From: JBAZYZ01 sp964361185
Lineage (GTDB): Bacteria > Patescibacteriota > Minisyncoccia > Phycocordibacterales > VMEP01
Assembly (NCBI GenBank): GCA_964361185.1
Contig: CAYHZS010000010.1
Location: forward strand, 1-17,324
DNA length: 17,324 nucleotides
Direction: 5' to 3'
Positions 6,311 to 14,547 of this stretch are shown here, piece by piece. Position numbers and translations under genes: made by a program. Below the pieces are notes generated by a model. That model worked only from the letters and a program-made list of their open reading frames with translations, had not been told where the DNA came from and ran no database searches. Position 1 is the first letter of the stretch. Every line of letters starts with the position of its first letter.

Positions 6311-6559
6311 ATGCATCCGGAAATACAACCTAACGCCATATATACAACTGAAGAAACGCGAGTTTTGCTTAAAGTAAGCCCCCGCACCATAAAGCGTATG
6401 CTTAAAAATGGACTTATACGTGCCAACAAAGTCGGCGGACAATACCGAATAATGGGAAAGGAACTTCTACGCCTAGTTTCTCCGGAACTGGAAAAGGAGG
6501 CCGAAAAATCGTATTTGGGAATTAAGAAAAAAGTAATTAACGTAATAAACAGATGGTAA
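6311..6559 (+). CDS. Excisionase/MerR-like helix-turn-helix DNA-binding protein, putative operon regulator
   Basis: An 82-residue protein beginning MHPEIQPNAIYTTEETRVLL. Residues 11-57 form a helix-turn-helix of the HTH_17 (excisionase) type: YTTEETRVLLKVSPRTIKRM followed by the wing LIRANKVGGQYRIMGKELLR, in which Arg/Lys after the turn and the GGQYRI strand are typical. The remaining C-terminal helix (EKEAEKSYLGIKKKVINVI) may mediate dimerisation. The start at 6311 is chosen over 6263 because the operon promoter lies between them. Its stop overlaps the start of gmd (ATGGTAA, 7 bases), so the two are translationally coupled and it is the first gene of the glycan operon. With the phased boxes next to its promoter it is inferred to control itself, the operon and the divergent cupin gene. 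DNA binding is not shown. Confidence 0.8.
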   Translation: MHPEIQPNAIYTTEETRVLLKVSPRTIKRMLKNGLIRANKVGGQYRIMGKELLRLVSPELEKEAEKSYLGIKKKVINVINRW

Positions 6560-7617
6560 AAAATAAGAAAATAAAGAGAGCGTTGGTTACAGGTATTACA
6601 GGACAAGACGGTTCATATCTGGCGGAATTTTTGCTCGAAAAAGGGTACGAGGTGCACGGACTTATCAGGCGCGCCAGCACATTCAATACGTCGCGTATCG
6701 ACCACTTGTACCAGGACCCCCACGTTCACGGAGTAAAACTGTTCCTACATTTTGGAGACCTTGCCGACTCAAGCAACCTAAACCGACTCTTGAGCCAGAT
6801 TAAGCCGGACGAAATATATCATCTCGGCGCGCAAAGCCATGTGCGCGTCAGCTTCGACATACCGGAATATACGGGAGATGTTACGGGACTCGGAACTTTG
6901 CGCATTCTGGACGCAATGAGGGAAGTAGGCCTGAACAAGACAAAATTCTATCAGGCCTCGTCTTCCGAAATGTTCGGCAAAGCGATTGAAATACCAATCA
7001 AGGAATCCACCCCTTTTCATCCACGCTCCCCTTACGGGGTAGCCAAAGTGTATGCATACTGGATTACTAAAAACTACCGTGAAAGTTATGGCATGTTCGC
7101 GTCAAATGGCATCTTGTTCAATCACGAGAGTGAAAGGCGCGGAGAAACATTCGTTACAAGAAAAATTACAATAGGGCTAGCTAGAATTAAACTTGGGAAA
7201 GAGGAAAAATTATATCTCGGAAATCTCGATGCCCTGCGTGACTGGGGTTACGCTAAAGATTACGCAAAAGGAATGTGGCTTATTTTACAGCACAATAAAC
7301 CGGACGATTTCATTCTCGCCACCAATGAATCACACAGCGTCCGCGAATTCGTGGAGGAATCAGCCCGCCACCTCGGCATGGATATAGTGTGGAAAGGAAA
7401 AGGTCTGAAAGAGAAGGGTATTGATAAAAAAACGGGAAAAACAATAATCGAAATTGATTCGAAATATTTCCGTCCAGCTGAAGTGGACATATTAAAGGGA
7501 GATTACTCCAAAGCCAGAAAGAAGCTGGGTTGGAAGCCCGAAGTAAAATTCAAAAAACTAGTTGAAATAATGACAAAAGCCGATTTTGAAAAAGAAAAGG
7601 CCGAGAAGCATAGTTAA
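6553..7617 (+). CDS. gmd: GDP-mannose 4,6-dehydratase
   Basis: This 354-residue extended short-chain dehydrogenase converts GDP-D-mannose to GDP-4-keto-6-deoxy-D-mannose, the first step to GDP-L-fucose, using bound NADP+. The N-terminal GITGQDGSYLAEFLLEKGYE (residues 14-33) is the family nucleotide-binding loop. QASSSEMFG (134-142) holds Ser137, Ser138 and Glu139 where E. coli Gmd has Thr, Ser and Glu. YGVAKVYAYW gives the catalytic Tyr161 and Lys165. FNHESERRGETFVTRKIT (189-206) is the Gmd signature that separates it from other SDRs. Length and order are normal. Its ATG overlaps the HTH stop codon, and the hydrolase and fucose synthase genes follow within a few bases, so the GDP-sugar cassette is co-transcribed. 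Confidence 0.96.
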   Translation: MVKNKKIKRALVTGITGQDGSYLAEFLLEKGYEVHGLIRRASTFNTSRIDHLYQDPHVHGVKLFLHFGDLADSSNLNRLLSQIKPDEIYHLGAQSHVRVSFDIPEYTGDVTGLGTLRILDAMREVGLNKTKFYQASSSEMFGKAIEIPIKESTPFHPRSPYGVAKVYAYWITKNYRESYGMFASNGILFNHESERRGETFVTRKITIGLARIKLGKEEKLYLGNLDALRDWGYAKDYAKGMWLILQHNKPDDFILATNESHSVREFVEESARHLGMDIVWKGKGLKEKGIDKKTGKTIIEIDSKYFRPAEVDILKGDYSKARKKLGWKPEVKFKKLVEIMTKADFEKEKAEKHS

Positions 7618-7625
7618 AAAAACCG

Positions 7626-8096
7626 ATGAAAAAAATAACCAATACGCTGATTCCCAAAATACTCTACTCAAAGATAATGGGTTTAATGCCTATCTGCACA
7701 ACTGATGTTATTTTTCTGAACAAAGAACGCACTAAAACACTTTTATTTAAGAGGAGTAATGCGCCACTTAAAGAGAGGTACTTCTCCATCGGTGGGCGAT
7801 TACTCAAGGGCGAAAAGCTTCTTGACGGCGGAGTTCGACAGGCATTTAAAGAAGCTGGCATCCGTGCCGACAAAAAAAAGCTTATTTTCGGCGGCGTACA
7901 GGAAGGGTTATGTAAAAATTCAACATTTAAAAATGTATCCTACCACGCAATCATCATATACTATGGATACGTTATAGATGAGAAATGTCATATAAAACTT
8001 GATAGTCAGCATAGCGATTACAAATGGTTTTCTGTTAACGATAAAAAATTACATCCACTGATAAAAAAACGGGTCGCAATTTTCGTTAAAAAATAA
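7626..8096 (+). CDS. gmm: GDP-mannose mannosyl hydrolase-type Nudix protein
   Basis: This 156-residue Nudix-fold protein probably hydrolyses GDP-mannose to GDP and mannose, balancing the pool drained by Gmd. The box GGRLLKGEKLLDGGVRQAFK followed by EAG (residues 56-78) keeps the first Gly and Glu63 but has RQAFKEAG in place of the usual REUXEEXG; E. coli GDP-mannose mannosyl hydrolase has the same loss of Glu residues. Further agreement with that enzyme is LIFGGVQEGL (86-95), a His in VSYHAIIIYYGYV (104-116), and DSQHSDYKWFSV (126-137), close to its DEQHDDYRWL block. It sits 8 bases after gmd and 5 bases before fcl, so the order is gmd-gmm-fcl rather than gmd-fcl-gmm as in the E. coli colanic acid cluster. 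There is no Shine-Dalgarno sequence before the ATG. Confidence 0.8.
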   Translation: MKKITNTLIPKILYSKIMGLMPICTTDVIFLNKERTKTLLFKRSNAPLKERYFSIGGRLLKGEKLLDGGVRQAFKEAGIRADKKKLIFGGVQEGLCKNSTFKNVSYHAIIIYYGYVIDEKCHIKLDSQHSDYKWFSVNDKKLHPLIKKRVAIFVKK

Positions 8097-8101
8097 GAAT
8101 T

Positions 8102-9037
8102 ATGAGAAAGGATTCAAAAATTTATGTTGCGGGCCATCAGGGGCTCGTCGGTTCAGCTATAGTCAGGACCTTAGAGAAAAAAGGATTCAAAAATCTTGTT
8201 CTCCGAACGCGAAAAGAGCTTGATTTGATGGACCAGAAAAAGGTTGCTGATTTTTTCAAGAAAGAAAAGCTAGAATATGTATTTTTGGCCGCGGCCAAGG
8301 TGGGCGGAATCATGGCCAACAAAACATATCCCGCCCAATTTATTCATGAAAACTTGGTTATCGAAAGCAATATTATTGATAACGCATATCGTTCCAATGT
8401 AAAAAAACTTCTTTTTCTCGGAAGTTCGTGTATTTACCCAAAACTGGCCCCACAACCAATCAAAGAAAAATACCTACTCACGGGCGAGCTTGAACCGACT
8501 AATCATACTTATGCCGTCGCGAAAATCGCGGGCATTATAATGTGTCAATCATATAATAAGCAGTATGGAATAAATTTTATTTCAGTCATGCCTACCAACC
8601 TTTACGGGCAGAATGATAATTTTGATTTGGAAAATTCACATGTTTTGCCAGCACTCATCAGAAAATTCCATGAAGCAAAAATAAGCAATGCTGGAGAAGT
8701 AACCGTCTGGGGTACTGGGTCGCCGAAACGCGAGTTCCTTCATGTGGATGACTTGGCTGAAGCCTGTTTATACCTAATGCAAAAATATAATAATCCTGAA
8801 ATAGTGAACATTGGAACCGGAACAGACATTTCAATTAAGGCTCTGGCGGAAAAAATAAAAAGTGTTGTTGAATATAACGGTAAGATAACTTGGGATAAAA
8901 CGAAGCCAGACGGCACTCCGAGAAAACTTCTTGATGTATCTAAACTTCGTAAATTAGGATGGGAACACAAAATAAGCCTCGAAGACGGTCTTGAAACAAC
9001 CTACAGATGGTTCAAAAATAATTATTATAAAAAATAA
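8102..9037 (+). CDS. fcl: GDP-L-fucose synthase
   Basis: This 311-residue enzyme epimerises and reduces GDP-4-keto-6-deoxymannose to GDP-L-fucose with NADPH. Visible are the nucleotide loop AGHQGLVGSAIVRTL (residues 10-24), AAAKVGGIMANKTYP (63-77), GSSCIYPKLAPQPI with Ser108 and Cys110, TYAVAKIAG with Tyr137 and Lys141, and SHVLPALIRKF with His180, each one position off the E. coli catalytic residues Ser107, Cys109, Tyr136, Lys140 and His179. GSPKREFLHVDDLAEA (207-222) is the family substrate-binding block. The C-terminal Lys/Tyr-rich tail is ordinary. It follows the Nudix gene by 5 bases and precedes the next SDR by 4, so it is part of one tight transcript. Together with gmd it makes the donor needed by the GT11 enzyme at the far end. 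Confidence 0.96.
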   Translation: MRKDSKIYVAGHQGLVGSAIVRTLEKKGFKNLVLRTRKELDLMDQKKVADFFKKEKLEYVFLAAAKVGGIMANKTYPAQFIHENLVIESNIIDNAYRSNVKKLLFLGSSCIYPKLAPQPIKEKYLLTGELEPTNHTYAVAKIAGIIMCQSYNKQYGINFISVMPTNLYGQNDNFDLENSHVLPALIRKFHEAKISNAGEVTVWGTGSPKREFLHVDDLAEACLYLMQKYNNPEIVNIGTGTDISIKALAEKIKSVVEYNGKITWDKTKPDGTPRKLLDVSKLRKLGWEHKISLEDGLETTYRWFKNNYYKK

Positions 9038-9041
9038 AGTT

Positions 9042-10064
9042 ATGAGCAAAAAAATATTTATTACCGGAGGTTTGGGATATATTGGTTCGGTCTTCGCTAA
9101 AGAGGCCGTGAAAAAGGGATACTCCGTGAAGCTTTATGATTCCCTGGTCTACGAACAAAATTATGGCAAAATAATGGACGATATCCTGTCCGGTAAATCA
9201 AACGGCGGTTCGGTGAAGCTTGTAATAGGAGATACCCGAAACATCGGCCTGCTTGAAGAAAACGTAAAAAAATTCAGGCCGGATTACATAATGCATCTCG
9301 GGGAATTAAGCAGTGTCAATACCTGCGGCAAAAACCCCCCACACACGGAGGACGTAAACTACAACGCCTCAAAAAAAGTTATTGACCTATGCGAAAAATT
9401 GGAAATTCCAGTCATATACAATTCTACTTCCAGCCTGTACGGGAATCAAAAAGAGATGAGGTTGATGACTGAAAACGACCCTCTGCCCGAACCGACGGAC
9501 TATTACTGCAGGTACAAAATAAAAATGGAGGAGTATATAAAGCAGAAGGTAAATTGGAATAAGAAATTCAAAATAATCGTGTTCCGCCCAGCGACAATCT
9601 GCGGACTATCGCCCAGAATGCGGATAGAACTTCTGCCGAACCACTTCACTTATTGCGCCGTTTCAAAAGGGGTCTTGAAAATATCCCAGCCTAATTCATT
9701 CCGAGCCATTATGGATATCAAGGACCTGGTTAACGGATACTTCGCCGTAATAGAAAAAGGAGTCTGGAAAAAATTAATCTATAATATCGGGCACCATAAC
9801 TTGTCCAAAATACAAGTTGCCTCTGCCATCCAGGAAGTCGCCAAATGCGAGGTAGTTCCAATGTCCCACTCTGAAGATTTGAGAAATCTGCAAATTGATT
9901 GTTCGCTGTTCAACGAAGAATTTGATTTCAAACCGTCCATAAGCCACGAACAATCAATTCGGGAATTGGCCGGCTGGGTTAGGGAAAATCTAACCGAGAT
10001 GGAAAAAACGAATTTTGCCGGCATCCTCAATATGACCACGGAACAGTGGCAAAGAATGCTTTAA
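9042..10064 (+). CDS. NAD-dependent epimerase/dehydratase (extended SDR), substrate unknown
   Basis: This 340-residue extended SDR starts MSKKIFITGGLGYIGSVFAK, with a GGLGYIG nucleotide loop at residues 9-15. STSSLYG (128-134) and DYYCRYKIKMEEY (153-165) hold the catalytic Tyr155 and Lys159. FRPATICGLSPRMRIELLPN (171-190) resembles a block found in sugar-nucleotide epimerases. An earlier in-frame ATG at 8991 is rejected because it lies inside fcl; the ATG at 9042, 4 bases after the fcl stop, opens directly on the Rossmann strand. The C-terminal 20 residues (EKTNFAGILNMTTEQWQRML) are not an SDR core element. It may epimerise or reduce another nucleotide sugar of the same glycan; the substrate cannot be read from the sequence. 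Confidence 0.85.
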   Translation: MSKKIFITGGLGYIGSVFAKEAVKKGYSVKLYDSLVYEQNYGKIMDDILSGKSNGGSVKLVIGDTRNIGLLEENVKKFRPDYIMHLGELSSVNTCGKNPPHTEDVNYNASKKVIDLCEKLEIPVIYNSTSSLYGNQKEMRLMTENDPLPEPTDYYCRYKIKMEEYIKQKVNWNKKFKIIVFRPATICGLSPRMRIELLPNHFTYCAVSKGVLKISQPNSFRAIMDIKDLVNGYFAVIEKGVWKKLIYNIGHHNLSKIQVASAIQEVAKCEVVPMSHSEDLRNLQIDCSLFNEEFDFKPSISHEQSIRELAGWVRENLTEMEKTNFAGILNMTTEQWQRML

Positions 10065-10086
10065 GCGAATCAACAAAGAAATACAA

Positions 10087-10914
10087 ATGAGCCAAACAAA
10101 ACTGACAATAATAAAGCCGAAAAAGACACTTTCTCTCAAAGACTTCGGGGAGATTTGGGATTACAAAGAACTGATGTATTTTTTCGTCTGGCGTGACTTT
10201 AAAGTTCGTTATAAACAAACCATTGTCGGAATAGGGTGGGCAATCTTCCAGCCATTCATGACGATGGTCGTTTTCAGCCTTTTTTTTGGAACATTCCTCA
10301 AAATTCCTTCCGACGGAATCCCCTATCCTATTTTCGTCTATACAGGGCTTCTTTTCTGGCAGTTTTTCTCAACGGCTCTTTCCGAAACAAGCAATACTCT
10401 TGTATCCAACCAGGCTATTATTACTAAGGTATATTTCCCGCGCCTCGTTCTCCCGTTATCGTCCGTCGCGACCAAGCTCGTAGACTTCGTCGTCGCCTCG
10501 GCGATACTAGCCGGAATGATGGTCTATTACGGATACACTCCCCATCTTAAAGGGTTGCTCATACTTCCAGTTCTTCTCGCGATAACTTTTATGGCTTCAG
10601 TAGGAGGAGGTCTTTTTCTTGCGGCAATCAATGTTAAATACCGCGACGTGCGCTATGTACTTCCGTATTTCATCCAAATTCTTTTGTTTCTCACTCCTGT
10701 TATATACCCGGCCAGTATCGCCGGAAAATACTCCTGGCTCTTGGCTTTTAACCCGATGATGGGCGTCATCCAAACGGCACGCGCCACCTTACTTGGGGCA
10801 ACACAAATTAACTGGATTTTACTTGCCGATTCTTTCTTGGCCTGCGCCGTCCTTCTTGCCATAGGAGTCGTTTATTTCAAAAAAACCGAGCGTTATTTCG
10901 CAGATATAGCGTAG
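10087..10914 (+). CDS. wzm: ABC-2 type polysaccharide exporter permease (Wzm-like)
   Basis: This 275-residue inner-membrane permease has about six hydrophobic segments. FFVWRDFKVRYKQTIVGIGW (residues 33-52) is the amphipathic region that precedes the first membrane span in Wzm/TagG/KpsM-type permeases. The sequence goes on with LSETSNTLVSNQAIITKVYF and GLFLAAINVKYRDVRYVLPY, both typical of this group, and ends with a short cytoplasmic tail. With a Wzt-type ATPase it would move a lipid-linked or finished glycan across the membrane. Its ATPase partner is encoded downstream but is separated from it by the 778-residue ligase-acyltransferase gene, whereas wzm and wzt are commonly adjacent. It lies 22 bases after the SDR gene. 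Only weak purine-rich sequence precedes the ATG. Confidence 0.93.
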   Translation: MSQTKLTIIKPKKTLSLKDFGEIWDYKELMYFFVWRDFKVRYKQTIVGIGWAIFQPFMTMVVFSLFFGTFLKIPSDGIPYPIFVYTGLLFWQFFSTALSETSNTLVSNQAIITKVYFPRLVLPLSSVATKLVDFVVASAILAGMMVYYGYTPHLKGLLILPVLLAITFMASVGGGLFLAAINVKYRDVRYVLPYFIQILLFLTPVIYPASIAGKYSWLLAFNPMMGVIQTARATLLGATQINWILLADSFLACAVLLAIGVVYFKKTERYFADIA

Positions 10915-10928
10915 TAATTAATTAGGGC

Positions 10929-13265
10929 ATGATATACACCAATAAAAAAACACGGGGAATTGGACCGCGGAAAGGCAAACTAGTTTCAATACCGAAAAGC
11001 CTTTATGGACTCATCGCCACAGCAGCGCGACAACATCCTAAAAAAACAGCGCTGATTACTTGCAATGAGAATGGGAGAATAATTGAGGAGGTATCTTGCA
11101 AAGAATTGTTGAGAAAGGTAGAATCGGCCGCTACGTATTTGCATAGCTTGGATCTAAGGAGCGGTGACAGGGTGGCGCTCGCTTTCGGTAATTCCGCGGA
11201 ACTGCTAATTCTCAGTTGGGCCGCGTGGAGTTCCGGGATTGTGACAGTTCCTCTGGACGTAAAGCGCGATACCAAGGAACTCTATCAATTTAAAATTGAA
11301 CAGACTAAGGCAAAGGTGTTGATAATGGAGGGAGAAGTCCTTAAGAATTCCCGAGATATGAAGTTGCGAAATATTGAAATTCGGGAATTCACAAAATTGG
11401 AGGACAACCCGAAAATTAAAATTAAATGGAAAAATAACCTATCTCATCTCTCTTTGGTTTTGTTCACCTCGGGAACAACTGCCTTCCCCAAAGGATCAAA
11501 ATTGACGCTTCAAAACCTGATTATAAACGCCGACGGCATCCTCCGGTGGCTACGCATCACTAATAAGGACAGGTTCATGGTAAATCTGCCCTTGCACCAC
11601 ATAAATTCGGTAACATTCTGTCTGTCTACCTTGCTTGCGGGGGGAAGCATCGCTATACCGCCAATGTATTCGAATTCACGCTTCTGGCAACAAGCGGCCA
11701 AGACTCGGGCAACCTTCACTTCAATAGTCCAATCAATAGCTTTTGACCAGTTGAACCGAACAAAGGAATACGCAAGATTCAAGCGCATGCTCAAGTTAGA
11801 CAGAATTCAAATCGGTTCTGCTCCGGTGGTCGTGAAAACCGCGCAAGAATTCATGAAAAAATTCCATATACCACTCTATCAAGGGTACGGACAAACCGAA
11901 ACAGCATTGCGCGTTACCGGTGTGCCAGTCAACCTCTCAAAAAGTCTGTATGAGAAACTCGTTGAAGAAAACTCTATTGGCAAGCCGATGTCCTGGGCCC
12001 AAGTGGAAATCGCCGACGAGAAAGGAAACATTTTGGGCGAAAATGAAGAAGGCGAACTTATCGTAAGAGGCAAAGCGGTCATGGAAGGATACGTCGGCAA
12101 CGAAAAGGCATTCCGCGACGGTTTTTTCCTAAGCGGAGATATCGGATACTACAGAGTTATCTCCGGGGAACGGTACTTCCTCCTGAAAGGGCGCAAGAAA
12201 GAAATCATCATAAAGGGAGGAATAAATATTTCACCAATTGCCGTGGAAAACAACCTGAAAAAAATATCGCGCGATATTGATCAAGTATATGTCATTCCAG
12301 TGCCGGACAAACGCTATGGGGAAGAGGCCGCTGCAGTCATATGTTGGAAAGAAGGAATTGACGCGGATCGCGCAAAACAACACCTCAAATGCGCGCTCCT
12401 TTTCGATACCTCAATATTAAATTCATACGAGAGACCGAAATATATTATCTCTTTCCCCGCCAATAAATTGCCTGTCACTTCCACCGGCAAAGTACAGAGA
12501 ATAAAGCTTAGAGGTATTGTAGGCAAGAATAATTTGGATCCAGTTAACGACATTATCAAAACTCCCCATTACCGATTCTCTTTGCTTACTCCCCGGTCGC
12601 CTTATTTCGCCGCGTCACTCGCGCTCCACAACAAGTGTTGGCAACCGCTTACTATAAGCGACGCGAAATACAAAAAAGACCTTAATAGACAATTCATTAT
12701 CATGGCGGTAGATAATAAAGACGAACTTGCGGGACAAATCGCTTTTGTCCGAAGCAATACCACAAGTGATGAATTGCTCCACACTAAATATTCTGACTTA
12801 CTTTCACCGGAAATATCCAACCCTCTTGGAACCAATCTCGTGTGCCTTTCAATTTGTAGCGCTGAATACCACCCGAAACCGCCAATACCCGTGGACCGGA
12901 TTCCTGATACCAAAGAAGTCAGGACATACATCCGCGAAGGACACGACCCTGTGTATAATTTCCATGAGCGACCTAAGGGCGGATTACAGTACGGCGCAAA
13001 ACTTGTGGGAGTCATACCCAAAGGCCGGACGGAGGACAGGAGCTCTCTAGGCTATAACATGCTGTTAAAATACCCGCGACCAAAAGGAGATGTAAAAATT
13101 ACAGGCCCAGTCCCCGACCAACTAGTAGGGGTTGCGCTATCGCTCGCTAAAGACCTGGGACTAAGAAATGTCTACGCCTACTCAAGGCCGGGAGGACTCG
13201 CATCCTACATCTCAAAAAACATGGATAGAAAGATTATAATGGCTTCTAATGCAAAAATTCTATGA
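10929..13265 (+). CDS. Acyl-activating (AMP-binding) enzyme fused to a probable GNAT acyltransferase domain
   Basis: A 778-residue two-part protein. Residues about 20-530 are an adenylate-forming enzyme: P-loop LFTSGTTAFPKGSKLT (178-193), YGQTETA (320-326), DGFFLSGDIGYY with Asp404, LKGRKKEIIIKGGINISP (419-436) and the C-terminal LPVTSTGKVQRIKLR with the catalytic Lys521. All residues needed to activate a carboxylic acid as adenylate are present. Residues about 545-778 look like a GNAT acyltransferase: RQFIIMAVDNKDELAGQIAF, then NFHERPKGGLQYGAKLVGVI (677-696) and DRSSLGYNMLLKY, a pattern I associate with GNAT proteins near acyl-CoA ligases. The inferred role is to activate an acyl group and pass it to an amine, possibly an aminosugar; acid and acceptor are unknown. 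The gene overlaps the ATPase gene by 4 bases (ATGA). No carrier-protein gene is visible. Confidence 0.85.
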   Translation: MIYTNKKTRGIGPRKGKLVSIPKSLYGLIATAARQHPKKTALITCNENGRIIEEVSCKELLRKVESAATYLHSLDLRSGDRVALAFGNSAELLILSWAAWSSGIVTVPLDVKRDTKELYQFKIEQTKAKVLIMEGEVLKNSRDMKLRNIEIREFTKLEDNPKIKIKWKNNLSHLSLVLFTSGTTAFPKGSKLTLQNLIINADGILRWLRITNKDRFMVNLPLHHINSVTFCLSTLLAGGSIAIPPMYSNSRFWQQAAKTRATFTSIVQSIAFDQLNRTKEYARFKRMLKLDRIQIGSAPVVVKTAQEFMKKFHIPLYQGYGQTETALRVTGVPVNLSKSLYEKLVEENSIGKPMSWAQVEIADEKGNILGENEEGELIVRGKAVMEGYVGNEKAFRDGFFLSGDIGYYRVISGERYFLLKGRKKEIIIKGGINISPIAVENNLKKISRDIDQVYVIPVPDKRYGEEAAAVICWKEGIDADRAKQHLKCALLFDTSILNSYERPKYIISFPANKLPVTSTGKVQRIKLRGIVGKNNLDPVNDIIKTPHYRFSLLTPRSPYFAASLALHNKCWQPLTISDAKYKKDLNRQFIIMAVDNKDELAGQIAFVRSNTTSDELLHTKYSDLLSPEISNPLGTNLVCLSICSAEYHPKPPIPVDRIPDTKEVRTYIREGHDPVYNFHERPKGGLQYGAKLVGVIPKGRTEDRSSLGYNMLLKYPRPKGDVKITGPVPDQLVGVALSLAKDLGLRNVYAYSRPGGLASYISKNMDRKIIMASNAKIL

Positions 13266-14542
13266 ATGCAGAAGAACCAATCATAAAAGTCAAAGGATTA
13301 GGGAAGAAATACACGATCCGCCCCCATCGGGGCGGTTATATAGCGCTCCGTGACGTAATTACCGACATAATTAAAAATCCGTTTCGTTTCGCCAAAAAGA
13401 AAGTTAAGGAAATTGCCGGAATCGACACCAAAGAGGATTTCTGGGCACTCAGGGGCGTGGAATTTAATGTTGAACCAGGAGAAGTAATAGGCATCATAGG
13501 AAGAAACGGCGCGGGCAAATCAACACTGCTTAAAATTTTAACCGGAATCACCCCCCCCACGGAAGGAGAAATCAGAATGCGTGGCAAGGTTGCTTCCCTC
13601 CTTGAAGTAGGGACGGGATTCCACCCCGAACTTACCGGGCGAGAAAATATATTTCTTAATGGAGCAATCCTCGGAATGACCCGCAAAGAAATTGCACGCA
13701 AATTTGATGATATTGTTGCTTTTGCCGGCATAGATAAATTTCTTGATACCCCTGTCAAATACTACTCAAGCGGAATGTATGTCCGTCTTGCCTTTTCCGT
13801 GGCCGCCCATATGGAGCCGGACATTTTACTCGTGGATGAGGTTCTGGCCGTCGGGGATGCCGAATTCCAAAAGAAATGTCTCGGCAAAATGGAGGAGGTG
13901 ACAAAAAAATCCGGCCGGACCATTCTTTTTGTCAGTCATAATATGGCGGCAATAAAAAGTCTATGTAAAAAGACGATATTGCTCGAAAAAGGAAAGATAA
14001 GAATGCTCGGGGAAACGGAAGATGTCGTGAACTATTATCTTAATGAAACAGGTTCTAAGACAACAGAAGCTATTTGGAACAATGGACAAAAACCGGGAGA
14101 TAGTGTGGCTATTTTACATTCGGCACGAGTTATAGACGAAAATCATAATAAGATACCATATGCCGTTGCAAGTCAAAAAATAGGGGTGGAATTTACTTAC
14201 GAAATTTTGGAAAAAGGGCACGTTCCAATCCCAAACATTCATATTTTTACGGCGAATGGTGAACGTGCGTTTATGAGTCATGAAGAATTTAATGAAAAAC
14301 TGGGGATAGTAGGAAAACATCGAGCCACAATGTGGATCCCAGAGAACTTGCTGAATGAGGGCACTTATGTTGTTCAGCTTGTTTTATCCACAATGATGCC
14401 TTTAATTATACACTTCTCCCAGCAAGAGGCTTTGGTGTTCAGTATAATTCCGGACATAATGAATGCCAGAAAATTAGACTATAACCAAAAGGTACCGGGG
14501 GTCGTGCGTCCGCGACTTAAATGGGAAACTGAACAAATGTAA
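13262..14542 (+). CDS. wzt: ABC transporter ATPase for polysaccharide export (Wzt-like) with C-terminal domain
   Basis: This 426-residue protein has an N-terminal ABC ATPase and an added C-terminal domain. Seen are Walker A IIGRNGAGKSTLLKIL (residues 78-93), the signature YYSSGMYVRLAFSVAA (167-182), Walker B PDILLVDEVLAVGDAEF (186-202) with the catalytic Glu193, and the H-loop FVSHN (223-227). The unusual signature (SSGMY rather than LSGGQ) is normal for Wzt/KpsT/TagH-type ATPases. Residues about 260-420 form a beta-rich region like the Wzt C-terminal domain, which in O-antigen systems recognises the chain end modification. The start codon overlaps the stop of the fusion gene (ATGA), suggesting coupled translation. 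The exporter partner is the Wzm-like protein encoded two genes upstream. Confidence 0.94.
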   Translation: MNAEEPIIKVKGLGKKYTIRPHRGGYIALRDVITDIIKNPFRFAKKKVKEIAGIDTKEDFWALRGVEFNVEPGEVIGIIGRNGAGKSTLLKILTGITPPTEGEIRMRGKVASLLEVGTGFHPELTGRENIFLNGAILGMTRKEIARKFDDIVAFAGIDKFLDTPVKYYSSGMYVRLAFSVAAHMEPDILLVDEVLAVGDAEFQKKCLGKMEEVTKKSGRTILFVSHNMAAIKSLCKKTILLEKGKIRMLGETEDVVNYYLNETGSKTTEAIWNNGQKPGDSVAILHSARVIDENHNKIPYAVASQKIGVEFTYEILEKGHVPIPNIHIFTANGERAFMSHEEFNEKLGIVGKHRATMWIPENLLNEGTYVVQLVLSTMMPLIIHFSQQEALVFSIIPDIMNARKLDYNQKVPGVVRPRLKWETEQM

Positions 14543-14547
14543 AGAAT

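Noticed and set aside
8991..9041. Longer start for the SDR gene at 8991
   Set aside because: It would overlap fcl by 47 bases and add residues before the Rossmann strand that normally opens the protein; the ATG at 9042 fits the operon spacing.
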